From IMG/VR virus record IMGVR_UViG_3300035211_000028, positions 1 through 36,396 of that record: a DNA stretch of 36,396 nt; one strand, 5' to 3'. Of this stretch, positions 12,160-19,900 are shown piece after piece. Below the pieces are notes generated by a model. That model was not told the origin of the DNA and searched no databases. It saw only the letters and a program-made list of their open reading frames with translations. The position numbers were made by a program, and so were the translations under genes. Positions within the stretch are counted from its first letter, which is position 1; each line of letters opens with the position of its first letter. Origin of the DNA: a virus.

Positions 12160-12632
12160 TGGATGAAAAAGAAATGGTTGAACTTGAAAGTATTATGGAG
12201 CGCTGGCAGGGCAATATGTGGGAAATTAAAAAAGATATTAAATCTCTTATCCAAGCCCTCCGCGCCGAGCGTGCCGCGCTGGAGAGGGCAGTTAATTATA
12301 TGGATAAAATGAATATCTCAATCGTTCAGAACGAATGTTACAGAATTGCTTTTGAGCATGACTTTCACGAAGATGATGAATGGATGCTTGCCAACCCTAA
12401 AATAAAACCAATACTGATTTTATCTTGGTTGGCTAAAATTGATTCAGAAGTTGGCGAGGCGGTCGAGGCGGTACGTAATGATGATATGAATAATTTAGCC
12501 GAAGAGCTTGCAGATATAGTTATCCGCGTTTTTGATACTGCAACATGCCTCGATATTTGTATGGAAACAGCTATAAAAAAGAAAATGGAAATTAACCGCA
12601 ACCGTCCGGCCAAACATGGTAAAAAATGTTGA
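12156..12632 (+). CDS. MazG-like nucleotide pyrophosphohydrolase
   Basis: 158 residues. The second half has the all-alpha NTP pyrophosphatase signature: E98-x2-E101 (SEVGEAVE) followed by E117-x2-D120 (EELADIVIRVFD), with a conserved ending KKMEINRNRPAKHGKK. Phage MazG proteins hydrolyse nucleotides or alter host (p)ppGpp signalling. The N-terminal 45 residues are an extra helical segment containing LIQALRAERAALERA, which is repeated almost exactly in the next gene. Start and stop are embedded in the operon. Confidence 0.8.
   Translation: MMDEKEMVELESIMERWQGNMWEIKKDIKSLIQALRAERAALERAVNYMDKMNISIVQNECYRIAFEHDFHEDDEWMLANPKIKPILILSWLAKIDSEVGEAVEAVRNDDMNNLAEELADIVIRVFDTATCLDICMETAIKKKMEINRNRPAKHGKKC
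12245..12288 (+). repeat. Dispersed coding repeat, copy 1
   Basis: About 44 bases coding LIQALRAERAALERA recur with a few changes from 12755 to about 12798 in the following gene. The match at DNA level shows a local duplication or gene conversion between neighbours. Confidence 0.8.
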
Positions 12633-12640
12633 GGTAAAAA

Positions 12641-12895
12641 ATGCTGACCGAAGAACAAATCAAGGCGATTGAGCGTCGCCTGAACCGCTGCAACATTCAT
12701 CTTCCGACCGCGCCTAACAATATGGCGATGCAGCATGAGGAGGATGTTTCGTTGCTTATCCAAGCCCTCCGCGCTGAGCGTGCCGCATTGGAGAGGGCGG
12801 CGGAATATGCGGCAGCGGAAAGTCCATATAAACGTGCTACGATAGAGTATTATATCAACTATTTTAGGGAGGTGAAAAATGATGAAAGGAGTTGA
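12641..12895 (+). CDS. Small helical protein sharing a segment with the MazG-like gene
   Basis: 84 residues. MLTEEQIKAIERRLN starts a helical protein whose middle (LLIQALRAERAALERAAEYAAAE) is nearly the same as residues 31-47 of the MazG-like protein. It lacks the pyrophosphatase motifs. Similar LIQALRAERAALE strings occur in short phage proteins that I cannot name. GAGG precedes the ATG. Confidence 0.6.
   Translation: MLTEEQIKAIERRLNRCNIHLPTAPNNMAMQHEEDVSLLIQALRAERAALERAAEYAAAESPYKRATIEYYINYFREVKNDERS
12755..12798 (+). repeat. Dispersed coding repeat, copy 2
   Basis: Second copy of the sequence at 12245-12288. It differs at a handful of bases, most of them silent, and keeps the peptide LIQALRAERAALERA. 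Confidence 0.8.
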
Positions 12896-12898
12896 AGG

Positions 12899-13105
12899 AT
12901 GAAAAAGGAACAAGCTAAAGAAAAGTATTGCCCATTGCTTCTAATAGCGAACAGAGAGATACACGACAATGATGGAAGGAATGTGGGCTGGATGTGCAAG
13001 GCTAATGATTGTATGTGGTGGGTTGAACAAGGAATGGTAGAAAAAGAGAAAGTGGGCGATTGCGTGTTGAATCATGTAGCATGGATAATGAGTGGTTCGC
13101 CATGA
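12899..13105 (+). CDS. Small Cys/Trp-rich protein
   Basis: 68 residues: KYCPLLLIANREIHDN...VGWMCKANDCMWWVEQGMVEKEKVGDCVLNHVAWI. Four cysteines (11, 33, 38, 54) and the CKANDCMWW string suggest metal binding. I recall CPLL...CxxxxCxWW...GDC proteins in phage early regions, all without function. It starts just after the stop of the gene before it and overlaps the next ATG. Confidence 0.55.
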   Translation: MKKEQAKEKYCPLLLIANREIHDNDGRNVGWMCKANDCMWWVEQGMVEKEKVGDCVLNHVAWIMSGSP

Positions 13106-13503
13106 CTGACGACCAGATCAACCGCGCAATCCATGAGAAGATCGAGGGAAAGTGCACGCATGAGTGGAAAAAACATGTCCAGAATGGTTATGTTTATCGA
13201 ATTTGTTTAAAGTGCAAAAAATATTCTCAAGTCTATGGCCTAGAAGATTTAGAACCATCAAAGCCTCCCGACTACCTTAACGATGATGCATATTGCTACC
13301 AGACGATGATTAATGCCAAAATGTCGGTAATGTGGTCTGTTATTGATAATGAATGGTCGGCGCAGATAACAGAATACAATCCTCGTTGCCAGATGTGCGG
13401 TCAGTGGAGTTTTAAATATTACAAGGCTGCAACACCTGAAGAAAAACCCAACCGCGCCATCCTGCTGGCGCTGCTCAAAAAGAAAGGAGTGGAAAATGAC
13501 TGA
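13102..13503 (+). CDS. Phage ABA-sandwich-like protein, copy 1
   Basis: 133 residues from ATG 13102, chosen because it forms an ATGA overlap; a frame from 13060 lies inside the previous gene. It begins MTDDQINRAIHEKIEG, holds a zinc-like CxxC pair (ICLKCKKY) and a PDYLNDDAY segment, and ends PNRAILLALLKKKGVE. This order matches the phage ABA sandwich domain proteins common in early regions. Their role is unknown. A paralogue follows directly. The C-terminal codons KKKGVE are the ribosome binding site of the next gene. Confidence 0.65.
   Translation: MTDDQINRAIHEKIEGKCTHEWKKHVQNGYVYRICLKCKKYSQVYGLEDLEPSKPPDYLNDDAYCYQTMINAKMSVMWSVIDNEWSAQITEYNPRCQMCGQWSFKYYKAATPEEKPNRAILLALLKKKGVEND
13449..13495 (+). 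repeat. 47-bp exact direct repeat, copy 1
   Basis: These 47 bases, coding NRAILLALLKKKGVE and containing AAAGGAGTGG, recur exactly at 13903-13949 at the end of the paralogous next gene. The identity at silent positions points to recent duplication or selection for the embedded ribosome binding site. Confidence 0.9.
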
Positions 13504-13954
13504 CGCCGAAATTAACCACGCAATACATGAAAAGGTCGAGGGATGTTGTGTGCATCGCAACTGTGAGACAATAATCGAGGTTAAATGGAATCTTGACGAT
13601 TATAGTGATGTGTCGTCCTATTGTGTTGACTGTGAAGATTGGGCACGAACACATTTTAGGTTACACGAAGGCAATATATTTAATCATTACGATTCTTTTT
13701 TTATATCGGAAATCCCCGACTACCTCAACGATCCGGCGTATGTGCTGGAGACGATAAAGAAATATAAAATTTCGATTCATTATGATGAGAAACAAAAGTG
13801 GATAGCTATGTTTAGTTGGATTAGCAAAACAAAAACTAAATATTATATAGGAATAGAAGATAGCAAGTGCCTTAATTGGGTGTCAGTGCAAGACGAATCC
13901 CTCAACCGCGCCATCCTGCTGGCGCTGCTCAAAAAGAAAGGAGTGGAAAGATGA
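13496..13954 (+). CDS. Phage ABA-sandwich-like protein, copy 2
   Basis: 152 residues with the same layout as its neighbour: MTDAEINHAIHEKVEG, Cys/His pairs (CCVHRNC, YCVDCEDW), IPDYLNDPAY and LNRAILLALLKKKGVE. The middle has diverged strongly while both ends are conserved, indicating an old tandem duplication with conserved termini. It overlaps the gene before by eight bases and the gene after by four. Confidence 0.65.
   Translation: MTDAEINHAIHEKVEGCCVHRNCETIIEVKWNLDDYSDVSSYCVDCEDWARTHFRLHEGNIFNHYDSFFISEIPDYLNDPAYVLETIKKYKISIHYDEKQKWIAMFSWISKTKTKYYIGIEDSKCLNWVSVQDESLNRAILLALLKKKGVER
13903..13949 (+). repeat. 47-bp exact direct repeat, copy 2
   Basis: Second copy of 13449-13495. It again spans the C-terminal codons of one gene and the ribosome binding site of the next. 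Confidence 0.9.
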
Positions 13955-14136
13955 GTGAAGGCGGATTAAAAATGAAATATTTCGTATTGAAACCAGAGGG
14001 CAATGATGAGTATGCTAAAGCCTCCCGGAAGGCTATGTTTGTTTACGCATCATCAATACAATTATTTAATCCTGAGTTAGCAGATGATTTATTTAAATGG
14101 CACGATAAGTGTAAGCAGGAGGCCGAGAATGAGTGA
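13951..14136 (+). CDS. Small hypothetical protein
   Basis: 61 residues, MSEGGLKMKYFVLKPEGNDEYAKASRKAMFVYASSIQLFNPELADDLFKWHDKCKQ. ATG 13951 has AAAGGAG seven bases upstream, inside the preceding gene. The KYFVLKP-G-D-YA-ASR-AM-YA pattern is one I recall from short phage proteins of unknown role. It overlaps the next gene by eight bases. Confidence 0.6.
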   Translation: MSEGGLKMKYFVLKPEGNDEYAKASRKAMFVYASSIQLFNPELADDLFKWHDKCKQEAENE

Positions 14137-14332
14137 AAAGGTGATATATGAGTGGGAATACAACGGCTTTAAATTACGGGCAACTAATGAAGATGGCGTG
14201 GCAGCTGTTTATCGAGATGGTGGAATTTATATGACTGGCCCACTAGCGATTGAAATAATCAGCCTCGCCGAGGAAAACAAAAAGCTGAGGGCGGAACTGG
14301 CGCGGCTACGGAAGGAAGGAGTGCAAGGATGA
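14129..14332 (+). CDS. Small coiled-coil protein, paralogue A
   Basis: 67 residues: MSEKVIYEWEYNGFKLRATNEDGVAAVYRDGGIYMTGPLAIEIISLAEENKKLRAELARLRKEG. A short beta part is followed by a C-terminal coiled coil. It is nearly identical to the protein at 14855-15058 and shares its EENKKLRA segment with the one at 15153-15464. ATG 14129 overlaps the preceding stop (ATGAGTGA). Its C-terminal codons contain GGAAGGAG for the next gene. Confidence 0.6.
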   Translation: MSEKVIYEWEYNGFKLRATNEDGVAAVYRDGGIYMTGPLAIEIISLAEENKKLRAELARLRKEGVQG

Positions 14333-14553
14333 GATATTTAGGAATGCTTTTTTTGGTATTGTTTTTTGGAATTATGGCTGTAGGATGGAATACTGAGTAC
14401 AAAGCCCATCAAGCCACCAAAGTAAAATTGGAAAAAGTGCTACATCAGTCGGAAGCTTGCGCGGAGACGTTGCGATATTGCCAATTCCGTTACGAGGCTC
14501 AAAGGGAATTGAATAGAGCGATAATAAAGGCGATCAAAGGAGACCGACGATGA
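14329..14553 (+). CDS. Membrane-anchored small protein
   Basis: 74 residues. The N-terminal hydrophobic helix (about 3-19, YLGMLFLVLFFGIMAVG) is followed by a charged helical region (KVKLEKVLHQSEACAETLRYCQFRYEAQRELNRAIIKAIKG). It could be an inner-membrane protein with a coiled-coil domain, spanin-like in shape, but it is far from the lysis genes and in the early operon. It has a GGAAGGAG site and an ATGA overlap. Confidence 0.55.
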   Translation: MRYLGMLFLVLFFGIMAVGWNTEYKAHQATKVKLEKVLHQSEACAETLRYCQFRYEAQRELNRAIIKAIKGDRR

Positions 14554-14571
14554 AAAGGAAGGAGTGGTGTG

Positions 14572-14862
14572 ATGAATAAACCAAAAATATATTTAACAGC
14601 AATTCCTGGCGGTATAGGAGATGGCGATTATATCGGACAGGCATTGGCTGAAGACGGAACAGGAATTTGCAGACATCTTTCGTCATCGTTGGAATTTGCT
14701 AAACACGATATGGGGCTGACGTCAGACTGGAAACATGAGCATTATAAAAAGTATTATCCAGACGGATATGAACTGGAATGGGTAGATAAGCCCGCCGAGC
14801 ATGAAGGATGGCAGGCCGCATTAAAATTAAACAAAGCAAAACAGGAGGCCAACAGTGAGTGA
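14572..14862 (+). CDS. Hypothetical protein
   Basis: 96 residues, MNKPKIYLTAIPGGIGDGDYIGQALAEDGTGICRHLSSS... The start could be ATG 14572 or GTG 14569; AAGGAG upstream fits the ATG. It resembles short phage proteins with GEDGxGxCxHxSSS segments, function unknown. It overlaps the next gene by eight bases. Confidence 0.6.
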   Translation: MNKPKIYLTAIPGGIGDGDYIGQALAEDGTGICRHLSSSLEFAKHDMGLTSDWKHEHYKKYYPDGYELEWVDKPAEHEGWQAALKLNKAKQEANSE

Positions 14863-15058
14863 AAAGGTGATATATGAGTGGGAATACAACGGCATTAAAT
14901 TACGGGCAACTAATGAAAATAACGTGGCAACTATTTATCGAGAGGGTGGAATTTATATGACTGGCCCACTAGCGATTGAAATAATCAGCCTCGCCGAGGA
15001 AAACAAAAAGCTGAGGGCGGAACTGGCGCGGCTCAAAAAGGAAGGAGTGGAAGGATGA
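14855..15058 (+). CDS. Small coiled-coil protein, paralogue B
   Basis: 67 residues starting at GTG 14855 in the same overlapped register as paralogue A. The two proteins differ at only about ten positions, and about 85 bases near the 3' ends are identical in DNA, so the duplication of the 14129-14855 block is recent. The function is unknown. Confidence 0.6.
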   Translation: MSEKVIYEWEYNGIKLRATNENNVATIYREGGIYMTGPLAIEIISLAEENKKLRAELARLKKEGVEG

Positions 15059-15150
15059 TTACAATACAAATAAGCGCTTTGATTATATTTGCTACGCACA
15101 TTTTTATAGTTGGGGCGCTCGTAGGATGGGCCGTAACTGAGGAGAACTAA
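15055..15150 (+). CDS. 31-residue single-pass membrane peptide
   Basis: MITIQISALIIFATHIFIVGALVGWAVTEEN is a single hydrophobic helix with a short acidic end. It starts at an ATGA overlap with AAGGAAGGAG ahead of it and stops two bases before the next gene. Peptides of this kind can regulate membrane proteins. No family is recognised. Confidence 0.45.
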   Translation: MITIQISALIIFATHIFIVGALVGWAVTEEN

Positions 15151-15152
15151 CG

Positions 15153-15464
15153 ATGAAGGATGAAAAGGTGATACATGAGTGGAAGGGTGAGTATGGACAT
15201 ACTTATCAATTAAAACAAAACGAGCATGGTGTTTTTACGCACTGGAAAAAAGATTTTACACAATATCCTTTTTCACCAATCGAAAAAGAACCACATGGGC
15301 AAATGATCTATATCGAACTCGGCCGCCTCGCAGAGGAAAACAAAAAGCTGAGGGCGGTGAGTAAATTAGCAAAGGTATTTTTGCATAAATGGGATTTTCT
15401 TGGAAATGAGCGTACCGATCTTGAATGTGCATTGGCAGGTGCCCTCGAAGCGCTGGAGGAATAA
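15153..15464 (+). CDS. Small protein, third member of the coiled-coil family
   Basis: 103 residues. MKDEKVIHEWKGEYGHTYQLKQNEHGVFTHW aligns with the start of paralogues A and B, and RLAEENKKLRAVSKLA keeps their coiled-coil segment (DNA nearly identical over about 30 bases). A new ending follows (FLHKWDFLGNERTDLECALAGALEALEE). It is the last gene of the rightward operon and appears to be a mosaic of the repeat family and another sequence. Confidence 0.6.
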   Translation: MKDEKVIHEWKGEYGHTYQLKQNEHGVFTHWKKDFTQYPFSPIEKEPHGQMIYIELGRLAEENKKLRAVSKLAKVFLHKWDFLGNERTDLECALAGALEALEE

Positions 15465-15501
15465 TAAAACGATCCCTGCGCCGCATACTACGCAGGGATC
15501 G
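15460..15501 (-). terminator. Terminator between the converging operons
   Basis: CGATCCCTGCG (15470-15480) pairs perfectly over 11 bases with CGCAGGGATCG (15491-15501) around a 10-base loop. Read leftward it is followed by TTTTATTATT (15460-15469), so it is an intrinsic terminator for the late operon. Read rightward no U-run follows, but the stem may still stabilise or end the early transcript. Confidence 0.75.
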
Positions 15502-15560
15502 AGAGTCTAGAAAAGTGGCGGTAAGAAAGCAGTGGAAAGAACCCGCCAGTATGCGCTCAG

Positions 15561-15803
15561 TTAATCTTCAAGAGCATCTAGGCCTTCTTTAACGCCAGTT
15601 GTTATATCCTCAAAAAGTTTTTTTTCATCCTTCGTCATTGGAACGAACTTGAAGGCGATGATTGCTAGCCGTAAAAGAATCCTCAACCAACGTAAAATTT
15701 TCTTTTTGTCTATTTTGGCCGTCAATTCATCAATCCTATCGAGTATCATTTCGGCTTGTGTTTTAGCAGGTTCCGGTGGTGTCGGGTCAATATCAAGAGC
15801 CAT
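15561..15803 (-). CDS. Small protein with hydrophobic/amphipathic helix, last late gene
   Basis: 80 residues. An N-terminal Pro-rich start and a helical stretch (AEMILDRIDELTAKIDKK) lead into ILRWLRILLRLAIIAFKFVPM (about 36-56), a basic amphipathic or membrane helix, then an acidic helix. AAAGGAA precedes the ATG. It overlaps the holin-like gene and so belongs to the lysis group; it may be a second holin, antiholin or membrane-associated partner. No family is recognised. Confidence 0.55.
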   Translation of the reverse strand: MALDIDPTPPEPAKTQAEMILDRIDELTAKIDKKKILRWLRILLRLAIIAFKFVPMTKDEKKLFEDITTGVKEGLDALED

Positions 15804-16011
15804 TGTTAGATTCCTTTCCTTTGTCGGCTATTCCCTGCCCAATGTTAAAGAACGAAACTATCAGGCCGGAAATCACAAGCCCTGCTTCGATAAGCGTCTG
15901 TTGTGATTCAGGCGTTAGGTCTAGTCCTTTTGATGCAAGGAATACAGCCAACCAGTTGACTACCAATCCGATAATAGTAGTCGTTAATTTTTTTCGTAAT
16001 TTTAATTTCAT
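15793..16011 (-). CDS. Putative holin
   Basis: 72 residues: a basic start (MKLKLRKK), two predicted transmembrane helices (about 10-27 and 41-62) joined by a short polar loop containing LTPESQQTLIEAG, then a polar tail. Size, topology and position near the endolysin fit a class II-like phage holin, which permeabilises the inner membrane so that the endolysin reaches peptidoglycan. A consensus AGGAGGT site precedes the ATG at a five-base spacing. Confidence 0.65.
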   Translation of the reverse strand: MKLKLRKKLTTTIIGLVVNWLAVFLASKGLDLTPESQQTLIEAGLVISGLIVSFFNIGQGIADKGKESNNGS

Positions 16012-16020
16012 TTATACCTC

Positions 16021-16188
16021 CTATTTTTTACGTCCTTGTCCCTTACCACGTCCTCCACCTTGTCCATGTCCTGGGCCGCTTCCGGCACAACTTCCAGAAT
16101 TGCGATTTATTTTTTGTCCTCCTACCATCCCACGTCCTTGCCCGCGTCCGTCTTGTGGGCGTGGTTGACCTCTTGGGTTCTTTGCCAT
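16021..16188 (-). CDS. Gly/Arg/Gln-rich 55-residue protein in the lysis cassette
   Basis: MAKNPRGQPRPQDGRGQGRG...GSGPGHGQGGGRGKGQGRKK is almost entirely Gly, Arg, Gln, Lys and Pro, with one Cys and one His, so it is intrinsically disordered and highly basic. It lies between endolysin and holin, with AAAGGCGGTGA ahead of the ATG and a full AGGAGGT site for the holin just after its stop. No function is known. RGG-like composition could bind RNA, DNA or anionic cell-wall polymers. Confidence 0.55.
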   Translation of the reverse strand: MAKNPRGQPRPQDGRGQGRGMVGGQKINRNSGSCAGSGPGHGQGGGRGKGQGRKK

Positions 16189-16218
16189 AAATTCACCGCC
16201 TTTCTTTTTTTAACTTTC

Positions 16219-16662
16219 TTAATTTCCTGTCCACCGTGTAGAACCGTGACCGTAGCCACAATCAATATGAACAAATTTTGAGCGTCCATAATATCCAAGC
16301 CGATAGGGACGGCCTGGAAACGATTTGTCAACGATGGCGCACATTTTATAAAAGTCGCCATAACTGAAATATTTATAGCCGCCTACTGGCTTAACGTCTG
16401 CTGCTTGGCCAGTAACATGACGGCTCGTATCGCTCGATCCTATCCGGCGGTTGTATGATAATGTCCTATGTCCGCTAATTATAATAATTCCAAGATCAAG
16501 CCACACACCTGTGTTTTTAGCAATATAGAAATTCATAAAGCCGCGCAAGCGCTCAAGAAATTCTACTGTATCCTTGATCGTTTCGGGAAAATTATCAGGC
16601 AATGGCGACCCGTCATGGCACCTAAACTCAGTTGAATTAAAATGTTCGCTTAAATCACCCAT
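16219..16662 (-). CDS. Endolysin, M15 peptidase family
   Basis: 147 residues. The SGHRT motif (63-67) and the zinc ligands SRH (His82), AAD (Asp89) and VHID (His132) match peptidase M15 (VanY/Ply500-like L,D- or D,D-carboxypeptidase/endopeptidase), which cleaves peptidoglycan peptides. There is no signal peptide, so release depends on the neighbouring holin. There is no separate cell-wall-binding domain. ATG 16662 has GGAG at a nine-base spacing; ATG 16668 and a GTG at 16698 are less well placed. The start overlaps the end of the upstream membrane protein gene. Confidence 0.85.
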   Translation of the reverse strand: MGDLSEHFNSTEFRCHDGSPLPDNFPETIKDTVEFLERLRGFMNFYIAKNTGVWLDLGIIIISGHRTLSYNRRIGSSDTSRHVTGQAADVKPVGGYKYFSYGDFYKMCAIVDKSFPGRPYRLGYYGRSKFVHIDCGYGHGSTRWTGN

Positions 16663-16912
16663 CTCCATTGACTCCTTTCTTGATAACCTTAATATCACCT
16701 GCCATGTCCATTAAAATATCGTTCTGTTTGTCTAACTTATCGAATAATGCCGAAAATTTCTTATCAGCTTCTGTATGTATGATTTTGCACGTTTCTTTTT
16801 CGACTTTAGTTGCTTTATTTTCTTTAACACGCTCTGTTAAATTACGCCATACCAATCCGATAAGTAAAATTACCGTAGCACCTGTTATGATTGAGCTAAT
16901 TATTGATTCCAT
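16655..16912 (-). CDS. Membrane-anchored coiled-coil lysis protein
   Basis: 85 residues. An N-terminal transmembrane helix (about 4-22, IISSIITGATVILLIGLVW) is followed by a basic/acidic helical region with heptads (KFSALFDKLDKQNDILMDMAGDIKVIKKG). This resembles XhlA/holin-associated or spanin-like proteins, though XhlA has its membrane helix at the other end. It sits just before the endolysin, so a role in lysis is likely. AAGGAAAA precedes the ATG. Confidence 0.6.
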   Translation of the reverse strand: MESIISSIITGATVILLIGLVWRNLTERVKENKATKVEKETCKIIHTEADKKFSALFDKLDKQNDILMDMAGDIKVIKKGVNGDG

Positions 16913-16922
16913 TACATTTTCC

Positions 16923-19900
16923 TTAGTAATACTTTAACAAAAATTCAAATCCGTAAGCATCATAATCGCCGTGAAATTCCCAGTGATCCATGAGAATATC
17001 GCCGCTTGTTATTGTATCACTGGCATTTTGAGTGTACATGATAATCTGTAATTGCGTTATGTCGTTGGGGTCTGGCGTTCCTACGGATGTCCAGCCTGAC
17101 AGAAAATCATCTCCAAACCGTTCCCATATATCAGCCGTTAAATCTGCTTTAGTGTACGATTTGTAATAATAGTTACCACTCGATGTATTGAGGCGAATCC
17201 GTAAACATTCGCCGGATGTTTTCATCACATTATAAGCAGCTGTTTTGAATTTCAACCAACAGCCTGCATTCTTGCCGTCAGGATCGGCGCTTGTAATTGA
17301 TTTAGTATATCCAAATTGTAATGCGGTAGTGCCGTTTTTTCCTAAATCGAGTGATGACCCGCCGAAAACGAAATCAGTATTATTTACAACCTCTGCCGTC
17401 GCCCTGGCGTCCTCTGTCCAATCCGCTGTATCACATGGATCGAGAATTGTCGGATACTTGTTATACCACGTATCTGATATTTTTTCGCCAGGCGTTCCCG
17501 GCGTTGTCGGATCGTCAACTTGTCCCCACGCCTCCCAGCGATTCTCTTCGTCTTCGAGCAATGCAAACCAAAAATCAGTATCGGTAATATCAACGTAACT
17601 GCTATCTGAATTTTTTTGCTTCCACGCAAGGCCATCGGCATAAGGATTAGTTGCAAGCCCCTGAACACTCCATTGATTTGAGTATTTTTCTGCAATCAAA
17701 TATGAAGCAATATCATAATAATCATCAGCAATCCAAGCACCATCTCGATATAAAACTAATTTACCATCAACATATTTATTATATGGTGAACCTAATGAAT
17801 AATATCGCTCTGGCCATGTTAAATCAAAAGTTTCAAGTATTATTGCATACAAAGTATTTGCTGTAAGTGTGGTTGTAAATTTATAAAATAATGTTGTTTG
17901 TATATTAGGCGGTATATCTACAGTGCCAGATGCATGAACAGTATTAGGCAATCCACCGCTAGTAGTATAAATTTTATAATTTAATGTTTGAGCTATTCCA
18001 GTTGTAACAAGATAACCTTTAAGTGCAATCGTTGGATTTATAATATCCCTGCTATCTTTAAACATCTGCCCACATTTAGCATCATTTGGGAAACCAGGCG
18101 GCTGCCTTCCACCGGTTTGACGTAAATTAGATTGGTCGGTATTAAAATTAACAATATCATCGCTGGCGTATGCTTCACATAATTTCCAGCAATAAGACGT
18201 TGCACCGGTTAATGTTGGCGGTGACGAAAAAGTATATATTTTTTTACCTTCACCAAAACTTGATAAATTTATAATATCAGAAGTGGCGAGCACTCCACCT
18301 GTAGGATGACCACTGCCATCAGCCGCATATATTTCAACATACGTGGCAAAATTTAACGTCCTTTTAGTATTCCATTTTAAATAAACAGCTATTCCGTCAA
18401 CTTGCGTTGTAGACGGTATTTGAAAACTCTGCCCGAATGCTTTTATATCATTATCACTTTCAGTAAAATCAATGAAATTGTCTGGATAATCAAACGGTTT
18501 GAAGAATTCCTCAGAAAATGGCAAATCAATTACAAATGCGTATTCCTTATCTTGTTCTACTTCAATTCTGGACGCAGCCGGAAATAAAAATGTATACGTT
18601 CCACTTGAAGCTGCATAAGGAATCAATGTCGGCTGGCTTATGCAAAGCGGATCACCAGTCGGTAAGCTGTTAGAATCGGTATCATATATTGATACTGTTA
18701 TATAAGTATCATTATCGAGCGAATGTTTCAATTCAAAATCAACTGAATAGGGTACAGCTTCATCCAATCCTAAAGCCCAAGACATTGAACCATATTCAAC
18801 TGTAGATGCAAATTTAATCCACTTATTACCGACGATTGGCGAATGTTCTGCCAATTGCTCAAGGATAGGTTTAGTATATTTTCTGCATTGTACAGTTAAT
18901 GAATGTCGTTTGCTTACATCAAAATCATGAGTAAGACCCATCACAATATATTTTTCATTGAGATTTAACAGTGTATTAGTATATTGAATAACCGTTCCAA
19001 TTTCGAGAGCGAAAATTTCAGGATATAATTCATCAAGTGTAAATTCAAGTTTAAATCCAGGAAATGAAAAATTGTTTAAAATATATCTCGCTACGAAAGT
19101 CGCATATAAGCCGCTTGGCGTTAATTCATTATCTACCTCAAGTTCTTTCAAGCCATATTTATCTTGACTTTCTTGATCTTCTTCTGTATACCACATACTG
19201 TTATAATCAACTTTTATACGATTTAATACCGAAGCAATATCCCAGCCGAATCTAGGTCTTCCTGAATTTATTTCATTAAAATACCATTCAGGGGCTTTGC
19301 CTGATAGCCATTGATTTGATTTGAAAACATAATTACCATTGCCGTCAATAAAATGATGATGCTGGCCAGCTTCAACAATTTTATTAAGACATTCAATTGC
19401 TTTTTCATTATTCCAAGTCACAGGCGCAAGTAAAACTTGACTTGTATCGTCAATATCCCAATCAACTTCATCAAGACCCATTGCCGTTAAAACGTTTATT
19501 ATTGTATCGCTTGCTATTTGTGCTGGAACTGAACCAAGAGAAATTTCAGTCTCTTTGAATTGATAAAATTCATCTTCAAGATAAACAGTTACAACTTGCA
19601 TTCCTATTTTTGGAGACGGAGTGATCTTTTTTATAAATCCAGTGAACAGCGGGCCTCCATATTCTTCGTAAAAACCAAAAACCTGTATCTCGGCCATAAT
19701 ATCAAATAGACCATAAAACGGTGATAATTCATTATCTGGATTAAATTGACCATCATCATTTTCTAAAGTAATATCACAAGTACCGACTATTATCTGACCG
19801 TCAACATCGTTCTTGCCTGTGTTGATAGTTACTTGTTTAACATAATCGGTTATATCATCTGCTTCAATCACGTAGGTCATATTGATTTTTGGAACATTGC

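Noticed and set aside
12365-12913. 182-codon minus-strand frame across the MazG-like region
   Set aside because: It lies opposite three tightly packed early genes, is low in recognisable features and has no start signal.
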